From the NCBI GenBank assembly GCA_022457155.1, contig JAJGOT010000194.1, positions 1,299,501 through 1,363,500 on the forward strand: a DNA stretch of 64,000 bases, in the 5' to 3' direction. Below the pieces are notes generated by a model, which had not been told where the DNA came from, searched no databases, and saw only the letters and a program-made list of their open reading frames with translations. The stretch comes from Cladopsammia gracilis (Eukaryota; Cnidaria; Anthozoa; Scleractinia; Dendrophylliidae). Positions within the stretch are counted from its first letter, which is position 1; every line of letters begins with the position of its first letter. Positions 1-10,128 of this stretch are shown here, piece after piece. A program made the position numbers and the translations under genes.

Positions 1-895
1 TTCAGTTTTATTGATTGTCCCTTTGCCATGTGGCCTTTGGTGCCATGGTTTCTTGCAAGCCATTGCCTTTAATCGTTGCCTATTGCCTTGCCTCTCATTT
101 GACTGTATTTAGCTAACTTGCATTGCTCTTTGGAGGGTCGTCCCCATGGCTGCCTCCCTGCAGGTCCTCCTTTCTCCAAGCACTTGCGTTTCTGCTTGGA
201 GCTGTTTCTCTATGGAGTGGACCCGTGGGAGGTTGCCATGGTTACCCCCTTTTGTTGCATCAGGCTTCTGTGTTAGGGAGAGCTGACCAAGATGTTAAAC
301 ATCAAAATAATTCTATTGGTGTTCAAAAATGTTTCTTTCCTGTTCAAAACAATCAGTTCAATTTAATTTTAGCAATATAATTGAGACGAAAACTGAACGT
401 GCCAACGTAAAATGCAAATTTTGAAAACTGCGGAATATCACTTACGGAATGTCATCGGATATTTCTCAGGAGTTTTGACTGCGTCACGTGATGTGTAAGA
501 CAAATTGCGTGCAAGAACATATTTGATCATGGATTAATTATAAGAGCCAGTAGCTCGCTTCTTATGACAGACCTCAATAAGGACGTTGGGGTTAACCCTG
601 ACCCTAGACAAAAAATAACTCATTTGCAGCTGACAATAATTCCTACTGGTACAACTTAAGATTTAAGAAAACGTCGTTACTTACCGTAAAATGGGTAAGG
701 TCGCTCACATTTTGCCGTTTCAATTTTCAGGTCAGAAAAGTAAATTACACCACTCTCCTGAAGTAAAATGGTTTTAATTTAGTGTTCAAATCTCTGACTA
801 AAACGCCAGGACAAACATAATTTTTATAATTCATCGTTCAAGGAACAACAGTGTGACACTGTAAAGTATATGTTTTTCCCCTTCTTAAGGATGGC

Positions 896-930
<35 letters not shown>

Positions 931-1286
931 GCATTGCGCGATAGTCGCGCGAGACACTGGTTATTTTTTAAACGCGAACGGCTAATGTTCCGCCCACTAT
1001 TTATGTCAAACTGTTAACTCCCTGGCTCAGTTTTTAAATTTACAAGATAAATACAGTTCTCAAAAGTCTATGAAAATGTGTTTATAGGCCTTCTACAGCC
1101 TAAAAGTGCTAAATTCTTTCTCTAATTGCAAACGACAGAGCCTCGGTAATGAAACTATTTTGAGGCCGCCTCGATCAGCAGAACGCGTACGTTTTGCCTT
1201 TCTTTACGAAGATTGTTTACATTGGCTCCTTTTCTTCATTCAAAATTTCAACAAAACTTCAAGTCAAACCAGACAAGTGTATTTTT
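1..1286. other. Unassigned, AT-rich
   Basis: No exon of the minus-strand alpha-2-macroglobulin-like gene and no recognisable element is visible here. The short open frames lack conserved motifs. The missing downstream exons of gene 1 could lie here or beyond the left edge, but none was found. Confidence 0.4.
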
Positions 1287-1453
1287 TATATACAGCTATT
1301 TCAACTAACGTTGTCGGATGAAAAAGGCGAAAAGCCAAGACCACAAGGTAGCATGGGATTTTGATTCAATGGCTTTTAACCCTAACCCATACTACCTAGC
1401 GGTCTTGGCTTTAAGCTTTCATCCGACAACGTTTATTGAAATAGCTGTATATA
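1287..1453. repeat. Hairpin MITE-like inverted repeat
   Basis: Arms at about 1287-1342 and 1401-1453 are near-perfect reverse complements (for example CAACGTTGTCGGATGAAA against its complement, and GGTCTTGGCTTT). The loop is about 60 bases. No coding capacity. Family not identified. Confidence 0.7.
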
Positions 1454-2224
1454 AAACAAGCATCCTCAAGGCATAAAATCCAAGGAAAGGCTGGCACTTT
1501 GTTATTTCCAATCAGCACAAGTTTTTGTTTTGTTGGCCAAACTCGAGTTGTTTGAAATTTTTGTTTATCTACAAAAATCTTTTGCCAGTGGCCATTTTTG
1601 CGAATAAAAAAAAGTATATAACAAAAGCAGAAAAACAACTGTTCCAGTTAAATCAAACAAACGTCGAAAAGGAGAACTGAGATGAGCAAAGCGTTTTCAA
1701 AAGTACCGTTTTTGACAATTATTGATGAAGATATAAAAACAAGGCTGAAGTCAGCAACTAAAGAAAACTGGCCGCTCCAAAGCCGGGAAGCATCCGACTA
1801 AAGTCTTCCCTCCCTCGATTGCTGGCAAGCATGGTTTTTAGCGTAATCTTTCGTAAACACATTTGTGCATTTACATGTAGGTACAATTGATTTTCTTTAT
1901 TCTCTATTATAGGCAAGTGGTGTTTTTCGAAGTCACATCGTGTCAGTTCTCAACTTCTTTGCATTAGAACAATTTTTGATAGGCGAGAAACGTGCCATGA
2001 TAAACTGAAAAGAAATCTTATCTTTTTAGATCAAATAAAGCCGTAGACTTCGGCAAAAAAAAGTGTTTTATTATTTCACGATTTTTTTGAAATTAAAGTG
2101 TACCGACTAATTTTTTCCAACGTTATCAGACAATCCATGAAAAATACAGGAGCTAATTCACAAGAAAATAAACACGCGGCCAAATGAAATTACAAAACTC
2201 AAGCACTTTTTGACAAATATTTCT
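1454..2224. other. Unassigned, AT-rich
   Basis: No gene, splice-site-bounded conserved frame or clear repeat could be supported here. Confidence 0.35.
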
Positions 2225-2495
2225 CAAACTCATTAATAATTCATGACGAGAACACAAAGGAAATCACTACCGTGAAGGAGGTTTTGAAATCGTTTCTTAA
2301 TTTGCATAGATTTTGGCGATTTTATTCCTTCGTTTTCTCCGCATTTAACGATCAGTTTGAGAAGCTATATCAAACACTCGAAACAGTGTTTCATCAGATT
2401 TCCAAACACCTTGAAGTGGTTTAAAAAAACTCGGCTGCGCCTCGTTTTTCCAATCCACTTCTCGGTGTTTGGAAATCTGATGAAACACTGTTCCT
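2225..2495 (+). repeat. MITE family B, copy 1, with 27-bp perfect hairpin
   Basis: The segment starting near the TCATGACGAGAACACAAAGG sequence at about 2240 recurs in reverse orientation at 59.9-60.15 kb. It contains a perfect 27-base inverted repeat (2384-2410 and 2464-2490) whose 53-base loop carries CTCGGCTGCGCCTCG (2430-2444). That loop motif is also found in other hairpins of this window. Non-coding. Confidence 0.7.
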
Positions 2496-3740
2496 CGTAT
2501 TTGATATATTACTTCTTACATTTTGACTCCAAATAACCGTTAGAAGATTAACCTGCCAATCTAGGAGTTTTTCGGCAGCCGACCAGTCACCTCGATATAG
2601 CACTGATGTTTTCAAGTTGGTAATGGATCGGAAGAAGATGCACACAATGTAAAGTTCTTATGCCCGAAGGAACATAATAAATCCGTAGATCCACTGCAGA
2701 TCAATGGAAGTGAACTGATTTTGCGTTTTTACTCCTTTACTGTGCTGCTTGACCTTGAAATCCCCGAAAAATGTTTCTCAAAAGAGCAACTTACAGCTAC
2801 AAATAGAATTAACTTTGAAACCTATGTTTGTCTTTTTATTGCCGTCGAGTGGAAATCCCAGCATGCCCCCGAAAAAGACACGCACAATATTTAACTTACT
2901 AGGGAGGGCATAGAAAAAAATGTCGTGGACCCCGAAAGCCATTCCGTAAAAGTTGAAAAAAACTTATATAACTTGTAAAAACGCACGGTGACTCCTTCTT
3001 TTTATCTTATAAAATGGAAGTGGTAAGTCTTTTAAGCACACAATTAATTTTTTTGTTTGTGGGCAAACGTTATTAAGATCGTATTTTTGGCGAACGTGGG
3101 AAAGTTGTCAGGGCCAATGATAGCTCCCGTTGCGATAATTTTGTAATAAAAAAACACATAAACAGTAGTTGTTATGTTACCATTCGTTATGTGTTTTAAA
3201 GATTTTTAGAATTATTGTTGCTTTTGTGTATGTAAAGGCAAATTCTAAGGAAATCGGCGAAAAAAATGTACTTTTCCTTTTTTTTTGAAAAAATGCTGAT
3301 GTCAGCATTTTTTCCACATTGAAGCTCAATTATCTCTGAAAAATGCACGGCACCCCCCAATTTTCTCTTTGGATTTTCCCGCATAGTTAAAAACCGGGAA
3401 AAATACCTTGGTATTAGGAGGCGCCGTCCTTGACAGCAGCACATTTGATTTTAAAAATGAAGTTTTAATTTTGACTTAAACTGTGATTAATTTTTGTAGG
3501 CATCACTGAAATGATGTCATCTGTACTTAATTAAATGACCATATTTGAACATTTTCTGTAAAACATGATCTTGAGAATGAGAAAAAAAAAAAGCAGTCTG
3601 ATGTTTTCTCTTCTAACTTCATCCATTGTTTGTTTCATATTAGCTAAATAATTACCAGTTTTGTGCCATTTGTATCACTGTTTATATTCTATTTGATTCT
3701 GGAAAAGCTTATAAGCAAAAGTGCTCTCTTTGTTGACACC
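2496..3740. other. Unassigned, AT-rich
   Basis: No recognisable gene or element. Short open frames on both strands have no conserved motif and low-complexity composition. Confidence 0.35.
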
Positions 3741-4094
3741 TACCTTAAATGCCTTTGAGGCATCAGGTGGCTTTTGTCCACGCTGCCGAGACCACCGAGA
3801 CCACCGAGACCACCAAAAGCGGCATGAATCTCCGTGATAACCTCCAGAGTGTCCAACATCCTGAGAACTTAGTACATTTATTGCCTAAACAAGAAAACAC
3901 AGCATTATTTTAACAGAAACCTTCTCCGAGGAGATGAGTTTTGCATAATATTATCCTGGTCTTTAAGGGCTTAAAACAATGTCCCAGTCTGACATCCTGA
4001 CGACAACCACAAATAAGCTCCCTTAGGGATCACATGTCTACTGGACACTGCTAAATTGTCATCATACTTTGTATGCTGTGACTAATTTGCTTGC

Positions 4095-4673
4095 TTGCTT
4101 GCACAATTTTATGCAATTGATGGTAATGTGGATTGGAGTCTAGCTATCTTGTCATCCCCACCCTCCCCTCCCTCCAACATTGACCCCATGATGGGGTCAA
4201 TTGCGTCCCTTTTACAGTGGGGATCCGAGCACGAGTCAGTAGTAAAAGAAAGAGACATTAAATTCATGAAGAAAAAGGGACGCAAGAGACTTGCTGTCAT
4301 GGAAAGGGGCCTTGTAATTCAATCAGATCTCCCCTATCTTGGTGCAAGCCCCGACGGGTTTGTATACTGCCCTGGTTGTAGAGAATATCAACGATTACTT
4401 GAAATTAAGTGTCCTTATAAATGGCGTTTGCTAACTCCAAGAGCTGCAGCTCATGACAAAAAGGTTTTTTGTTACATCAACTCAAAGGGAAAGGTAAAAC
4501 TCAAGAAAAAATCAATTTACTACTATCAAATTCAGGGTCTAATGGCTCTTTGCAAACTAAGGGTATGTGACTTTGTGATATGGACACTCAAAGGTTTACT
4601 TGTAATACGAGTTAAGGTAAGCAAAAACATTCTGGAAGGAGCAGATGCTTCCAAAACTTACGACATTTCTTGA
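4095..4673 (+). pseudogene. YqaJ-like nuclease fragment of ISL2EU-type transposon
   Basis: The 192-codon frame shows the YqaJ/lambda-exonuclease core: a GSxxxxxxLQWGxxHE-type stretch near residues 34-47, LGASPDGFV near 83-91, the LEIKCPYK motif near 102-109 that supplies the catalytic E-x-K, and a YYYQIQGLMAL stretch near 143-153. These correspond to the D, ExK and Q motifs of the PD-(D/E)xK fold. In TE-encoded YqaJ proteins the domain follows a long N-terminal region with a SWIM-type zinc finger; that part is absent, so the gene is truncated or its upstream exons are lost. It is convergent with the DDE transposase, as expected for the two-gene transposon. A host function is unlikely. Confidence 0.75.
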
Positions 4674-4946
4674 GGAGGTCATTGTGTCAGAGATTCTGAC
4701 TGAGAGGGTCAGAAGGGGGATTCCCCTAAACAAGTAATTTTTTATTCCTCCAATTTCGCAGCCTTTTGCCAAATTTGCCATAATTATATTGCTACCTGAT
4801 TGTTATTGTTACCAATAAACTGTGAAACAAACTTGTTGATCACATCGATAATTTTATTGTTGACAATTTTTTCAAAACTTTGAAGTCAAATCTCTTGCTT
4901 TGCACTCCTAAATTAAGACTTATTTAACTAACGGAGGCTCGAGGTT

Positions 4947-4955
4947 AGAAAGCAG
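4947..4955. repeat. Left 9-bp target duplication of element A copy 1
   Basis: AGAAAGCAG here is repeated exactly at 8423-8431, directly outside the element ends (AACAGGGGGC and GCCCCCTGTT). Confidence 0.95.
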
Positions 4956-5048
4956 AACAGGGGGCTTTTTTGCATTAGCATGCGCAAACACCGCTGTCAC
5001 GCGGGCTCACCACAGGGCCCCCATAGACTACCAGAACATTTCACAGCA

Positions 5049-5642
5049 ATGGCGGGTTCTTTAAACTTGTTAGTTATTCTCTCTGTTCTTTTAATATTCG
5101 TTTCTGAATGTAAAAGAGATTCGGTTAAGTGTTCAGTGTGCGAAAAAATCACTAACAGTAAAAGTTGCAGGCCAGTCGCTTCTTATGTTGCGGAATTGCC
5201 ACCTGAAAGTTATAACCTACTTGACCTCGACGGTGCGCGGATTTGCGGTGCCTGTAGAATGGCCCTCAAAAGAAAATCTTCGTTTTCACAGGTAGGTATT
5301 ATGACGATTGGTTGGATTTAAACACAAAGTGCTACCATTAAAGCAAAAAATATATATTCAAAATTTTCATTTTAGCGAGTGGGAAAATACAGGCACCCTA
5401 AAATGGGAAGGCGCGCAAAGGACAAAGCACCAGTAGGAACCACGAGGACCCAGCTCGCTAGAAAATCGGCAGCTACCCAAACGACAGCAGAAAACACCGC
5501 GATATCACTTGACTCGTGGACGGTAGAAGAGACGTGCTTCGGCGAAATTTTAAGGGGACCTTGTGGTCGAGTGCTTTTCCCGCCTGGGCTTTATGAGGAA
5601 GTACAGGAGGAAATGCTCCAGCTTTCCAAACGTAGGATATAA
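5049..5642 (+). CDS. Element A two-exon ORF, CxxC protein with hydrophobic N-terminus
   Basis: Proposed exons are 5049-5291 and 5376-5642, joined at a GTAGGT donor and a TTTTAG acceptor without a change of phase, giving about 169 residues. The inner ATG at 5049 is preferred over the one at 4980 because the protein then opens with a hydrophobic stretch (LLVILSVLLIFVS) resembling a signal peptide. It is followed by two CxxC pairs (CSVC near residue 28, CGAC near 67) and a basic tail. The cysteine pattern suggests a small zinc-ribbon-like fold, which sits oddly with a signal peptide. No family was recognised. The frame and splice sites are unchanged in the second copy of element A. It could be a captured gene fragment. 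Confidence 0.45.
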
Positions 5643-5668
5643 AATAATTTATCTAAGGCAAACGGAAA

Positions 5669-5846
5669 ACCAACAAAAACGGCTCTTTGTTGGTGTTGCA
5701 AGGTGCATTAATACATTTCAACCTAGAGTTCTATGTTTTCAATAGTACTGTTTTACTGCATTTTCTTTGTTATTGTCTATTGTTTGATTGTCTTCGTGCT
5801 CTTGGTGCCTTGCAACACCAAGAAAGAGCCACAAAAACGTTTTTAG
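5669..5846. repeat. Nested hairpin MITE inside element A
   Basis: Inverted arms around TTGGTGTTGCAAGG (near 5689) and CCTTGCAACACCAA (near 5808) extend outward through GGCTCTTTGT / AGAAAGAGCC and AAAAACG / CGTTTTT. Present at the same place in the other copy, so it was inserted before element A last transposed. Confidence 0.6.
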
Positions 5847-5913
5847 TACTTTTCATTGATCAGCCAAACAGACATATGGTTCAAGGCTCAATTTTATTTT
5901 CAAGGTTTCATAA

Positions 5914-6411
5914 AACGACCCACATACAACAACAACTGCTGCATTTGACATACTACTCGGTACCAAGCTCTCAGACTATTTTCAAGAATTCCTTACTCCC
6001 CAGCCTGGTGATTGGCCGGCACAATTTTATAGCCGTCAAATTGTGTATGAGACTTTGTCCAAGTTCAGTAATCCAGCTCATGCAAATGGTTCTTCCATAC
6101 TTCCACAGCCTCCTCATGATCATTGCTATGCCACAGCCTCAACCTCCATCCCTGAAACACAAAGTATAGTAAATCAGCCAAATTGTACAATTTGTTGTAC
6201 AATCCTTATTGCTCCACCAGACAAGTCAATGCTTCTCTGCTGTAGTAAAGCTGAACAGTCATTCGCACTATTTGAAAGTCATCCTCATGGACAACATGGA
6301 GGGATAGTAGCACTTGCCAAATATGAGCACCTTGACAAATTTGTGTCGTATCTATCACTTATGTGTGTGCGTGACCGGGACATGATATTGATGGTGCTAA
6401 CTTATTTGTAA
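5914..6411 (+). pseudogene. Protease-like C-terminal fragment in element A
   Basis: The frame is open for 165 codons after a stop at 5911; the best internal ATG is at 6043. It contains FALFESHPHGQHGGIVALA followed by LDKFVSYLSLMC. This F-x-LFDSH-x(n)-G-x(n)-YL pattern resembles the catalytic Asp/His end of OTU- or herpesvirus-tegument-type (C76-like) cysteine protease domains carried by some animal transposons; this is a recalled resemblance, not a search result. The N-terminal catalytic Cys part is absent here. A related-looking Cys part lies elsewhere at 26.3 kb. Probably a remnant of a longer protein of the autonomous parent. Confidence 0.4.
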
Positions 6412-6487
6412 TGGGAGCTAAGGAGTAATTTTGCTTATGTTACTGAGTTACATAGTGTGTATGACTTCTTAAATAGCTATACAACTA

Positions 6488-6925
6488 CCGTATTTATTCG
6501 ATTAAGCGCCCAACCTCGAATAAGCGCCCACCTGGAATAAGCGCCCACCCTGTAGGTAGGAAAAGTTAATAAGCGCCCAGCCTCGAATAAGCGCCCACCC
6601 CACCCCTCTAGGAGGCAGCACCAGAGAGTTGGCTAATTGACCTTAGTGACAATGAGATTGAAATTGACTCAGTACTACTAAGAGACTTCCTCGAAGACCG
6701 AGTTTTCCGAAGTATTTTAAAGAAACTTTCAATGAACAGTTAAAATTCTGCTTTGGTTTTGTTATTATTTTATTGTTTTGTTGCAAAATAAACTTACTAC
6801 TTGCTGAAAATGGGGAAAATTTAATAAGCGCCCAGCCTCGATTAAGCGCCCACCTTGAATAAGCGCCCACTCTCAAGGTCCACATATTTAATAAGCGCCC
6901 AGGGCGCTTTATCAAATAAATACGG
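6488..6925. mobile_element. Nested 438-bp MITE with TA target site
   Basis: Ends CCGTATTTATTCGATTAAGC and the complement of CCGTATTTATTTGATAAAGC, flanked by TA (6486-6487 and 6926-6927), so Tc1/mariner-like. The subterminal parts are tandem repeats of an AATAAGCGCCCA-type unit. It is carried unchanged in the other copy of element A (48855-49292). Confidence 0.8.
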
Positions 6926-7817
6926 TATTTAAAAAAGGTTGTTGTACTTAAGTCTATGCCCCTAGACCACAAAGGAGCATGGGAGGTATGAAATAACTGG
7001 TTCTTTGGCAAATGTTTGGCATTCTACAACATGAAAAATGGTCAGAGCCCAAAACAATAATAAAAATTAATATGTAATGCAATGTCTACTCAAAATTTTA
7101 TTTCTAAAGTGTTTTTTATTTTCAGCACACTAAAGGTGCATGGCATGTATACTTGACTATAGCTGCGACAACCTTTTCTGAAATAGGTGTATAAGCTTGC
7201 CAAAGTGACAAGAGGGTCTGAAACTATTTTCAGCTAAGAAAGTGGTGGTTATTGTTTGTTACAATTACAGTAAAAATAATATAATGCACATCCAAAAAAA
7301 ACTATATTATCATGATATTATGAGTTTTGCTTTTGAGGCAATTTCAAATTTAGTTCATTTGTCATACAAACTGACACCAATCCCAAATGAAGCAATTTCA
7401 GGGGCAATTCCCAAGCAGAGACTTCAAGTATAGCAAAAGTTATGTTAAGGAACAGTTTAATGAGTTAGTTTATACTCAAAACATCTAAAAAAATCTCCAA
7501 CTTCCCCCATTTTCCAAGCCAATGTAGCACCATGTATTAAAAGCAAATTGAATGTAGTTTAGTTTCCAATATATATTGCTCTGGCACAACGAGCGGTTTT
7601 CGAATAATAAACAACTAATTAATATTCAATAAACAATAATTTTTTGTAGATTTGTTAATTCGAGTTGAGGCTTCATTTTGCTACCGATTGCAAAGAAAAA
7701 AGTGATTACAAGATAACAAGAGTTCTAGAAACCGTGTATGATTTATTTGAAGTTATGGCATTCGCCACGAGGGAAGTTGAACTACACAAACAACAAGACG
7801 AGAACCAACGTGTTTCA

Positions 7818-8126
7818 CTATAAAGCTGAAAACACAAAACTTCCCCCATTTTGTGATTGACCTCTGCTAGATAAACGGATTTCAAAATGATAGTTGTTGC
7901 CATTTTTATTTAAAACTCTGTGGCACAACGACTGGACTTCGAAATCATGGTCTGCCAAGACGGCGAGAAATTGGTATTTTGCATTAGAGCAAGGAAGTTC
8001 ACCGAAAGATTTCGCATGTACTCCTTGGCGCGATTTCTTAAAGAGGGACTTAAATAAAACAAACTTACCTTTACGGATACGTTGAAAGTTCATATATAAA
8101 TTCTGGGTAGAAAGTTCACGTGGCAA
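7818..8126 (-). CDS. Unrecognised minus-strand ORF near right end of element A
   Basis: A 102-codon frame with no recognised domain. A good splice donor (CGTAAAG followed by GTAAGT, near 8068-8074) follows an in-frame ATG (near 8093), so the likely transcript is a short first exon reading inward from the right terminal repeat. It is unchanged in the second copy. May be non-coding. Confidence 0.25.
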   Translation of the reverse strand: MPRELSTQNLYMNFQRIRKGKFVLFKSLFKKSRQGVHAKSFGELPCSNAKYQFLAVLADHDFEVQSLCHRVLNKNGNNYHFEIRLSSRGQSQNGGSFVFSAL

Positions 8127-8422
8127 TGTCCATTGAAGACCACAAATCCGCCATTAATCCACAAGTCCTTGCATAGAGTTGTCTCTTCGAATTGCTGAAC
8201 AGCATTACAATCTCAAGCTCAAAGGGCCAGTATTTTCATCCCCAACGTACTAATATGATTTGTACTTTTACTATGTGTTGATTTAAAGTTTTTCCCGCAA
8301 ACGAAAATGAAGGAATTAGCCCCGAATTTAGCCACGGTACTTGACAACAAGATATCACTTCGGAGCCAAAGCAAGCAAGCCGCGTACTTTTGTGCGCATG
8401 CGTCACAAGAAAGCCCCCTGTT

Positions 8423-8431
8423 AGAAAGCAG
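8423..8431. repeat. Right 9-bp target duplication of element A copy 1
   Basis: AGAAAGCAG, identical to 4947-4955. Confidence 0.95.
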
Positions 8432-9354
8432 TACAGATAAGTACAATATTATTTGCATTGCTCCATTCTGTAGCAGGGATAATCCCCTGTACAATCCTGA
8501 AATTCTTAATTTGCTCCATTTTCCTTTCAACGTGGATTCGCAAAGCTGCAATGCGCCTTGTTTGTTCAACCTCTTTTCTTGTCAGCTGACGGTTAGAATT
8601 CCTTTTTGGAGGCATATTAAGGGTAACTCCCAATGGCTTAAGTAAATCAGCAATGTCAAATCCCTTATCAGCCATAACACTGTCTCCACGCTCCAGCAGA
8701 TTAAGCAGTCCTGATTCTTTTATATGTTTGTCAAAAGCATTTCCACCCCATAACTGCGAAAGAAATGTGACAGCTCCCGAGGGGCTGATACCCACAAGAA
8801 CCTTGAAAGTATTGTGAGATTTGTAGGTGGAGTATGTAATAGATTGATTTACTAAAGATGATGGAGTTTCGATGAAAAATTCAGTGCAATCTATAATCAC
8901 TCGAGTGAAGAGGAATTTTTTGAAACATTGTGGCATTCTCGTTGCAATTACATCCCGGCTAGGTCATGGAATTAAATGTCTCAGATGATCAGCGAGAACA
9001 GTATACCAAGTAATTAAGGTTCGGGACACCGTACTTGTTGAGACACAAAAGCGATCTGCTATGTTCCGTTCAAGAAGTCCCAGCCTGAGTCTCATCATCA
9101 CCATTAAGAATTCATCAATCAGTCTCATTTTTCTCTTAGGTCCTGGTTTTTGTCTTCCTTCATTTGCAAGATACGATTTTTCTTTTAAAGAATCCTTCCC
9201 TTGCCAGTAGTTCAATTTAACAGCTACTTTGGCAATGCTATTAAATAACAGCATAAAAGTTCCAAAATTGACAATTCCCGTGTAAAATTTGGTCTTTTCA
9301 TTGTTGCCTTCAAGATTTTCTGCTGTCAATGGAGGACCCCAACGTCACATGTTG

Positions 9355-10128
9355 CTACCTCAGTTTGGATATTTTTATCCTCTGTGCTTGAGCAAAACTG
9401 GGTACCGGCATCAGTTCGACTTTCTTTAACAATGGCTTCAGATATGCTTCCCGGGCAGCAGCATGACGGCAAAAAATCGTGAAAACTATCCTTAAATTTC
9501 GTGGAGTTGTAAATAGTAAGCTTCTTAACAACTCCGCTGCCGTCAGATTGTTTTTCAAGACATATATACGTTTTCTTGCATTTAGCCCAGTTTTTGATGG
9601 CAAGCCCATGGACCTGTCAGGCAGTGGCCGTTTCGGGGTTGGAGATTTTGGTAGTGGCTTTGATGGAAACAAAGTCAGGACTTTGCACCAAGGTTTCGGC
9701 CCATCCGTTCCTTTAAAGTGAAGGCCGCATACTCGTGTTCCGGCTTTTGGCTTTAAGTTTTTGCGAACAGTTCGTAACTTCCTAATCCATTGCCGTCTTA
9801 ATTTTAAGTCGAGAGGCAGCCTGTGTAATGTCACTGGCTTTCCATTTACAACTTTCCCTTTCCAACTGTGACATAATGACACACAACAATACAGAGTACC
9901 TCGAGGGACCCGGACTTTTGATGGTGACGCTGCCCGCGTTGTCGGCGTGCAACTTAAATTCAGCTTCACTCCGGCTCGTTTCGCATTTTCAACTCGGACA
10001 ACTAGCTCGTCTTTTGTTCCAGTGACTTTAAGTCCATGAATTCGAAGCCAGTTTTGTAGCTCAGGCTTCTTCCATCTCTTAAAGTCGTCTGTTTTAACAG
10101 CTTCGTTGGTTTCCGCCATTGTTTTCAC
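9355..10128 (-). pseudogene. SAP + THAP N-terminal part of the transposase
   Basis: A 257-codon open frame holding the DNA-binding half of the broken transposase. The likely start is the ATG at 10128, with an alternative at the nested MAETNEA start three codons later. It ends artificially: shifting frame near 9390 restores an EDKNIQTEVATCD-like continuation expected in this transposase family. Lysine/arginine-rich linker between SAP and THAP. THAP domains bind DNA through a C2CH zinc centre, and here they would recognise the transposon ends. Confidence 0.8.

Larger units (their letters stand above)
4956..8422 (+). mobile_element. Element A copy 1: 3467-bp DNA transposon with 9-bp TSD
   Basis: The ends are imperfect ~28-bp terminal inverted repeats: AACAGGGGGCTTTTTTGC on the left and the complement of AACAGGGGGCTTTCTTG on the right, both continuing to GCATGCGC. 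It is flanked by the perfect 9-bp duplication AGAAAGCAG. Both flanks are coding sequence of the same DDE transposase C-terminus, so this is a clean insertion into a dead ISL2EU-like element. No transposase was recognised inside. Contents: a spliced small gene on plus, a protease-like open frame, two smaller nested MITEs, and a minus-strand frame with a splice donor. A 9-bp TSD is typical of Mutator-like elements, so a MULE-type mobiliser is the first guess. The copy at 47360-50824 is almost identical. Confidence 0.9.
4920..10128 (-). pseudogene. SAP-THAP-DDE transposase (ISL2EU-type), broken
   Basis: Reading from 10128 downward: SAP-like DNA-binding helix pair (residues ~15-50, KKPELQNWLRIHGLKVTGTK), a THAP zinc finger (C-x4-C in CCVSLCHSW, later CGLHF, with a PSK end), then an HTH_Tnp_4-like helix region (LGLLERNIADRFCVSTSTVS, about 9090-9035) and a DDE_Tnp_4 core (RVIIDCTEFFIETPSS; GDSVMADKGFDI; RIHVERKMEQIK) at 8936-8421. 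Damage: a frameshift near 9370-9400 and another near 9340 separate the THAP part from the HTH part. An in-frame TGA at about 8966 replaces an expected Trp before PSRDVIATRMPQ. A missing base just before the target site shifts the last codons. Element A then splits the gene; the final SNLEPPLVK-stop codons lie on the far side at 4949-4920. Confidence 0.85.
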
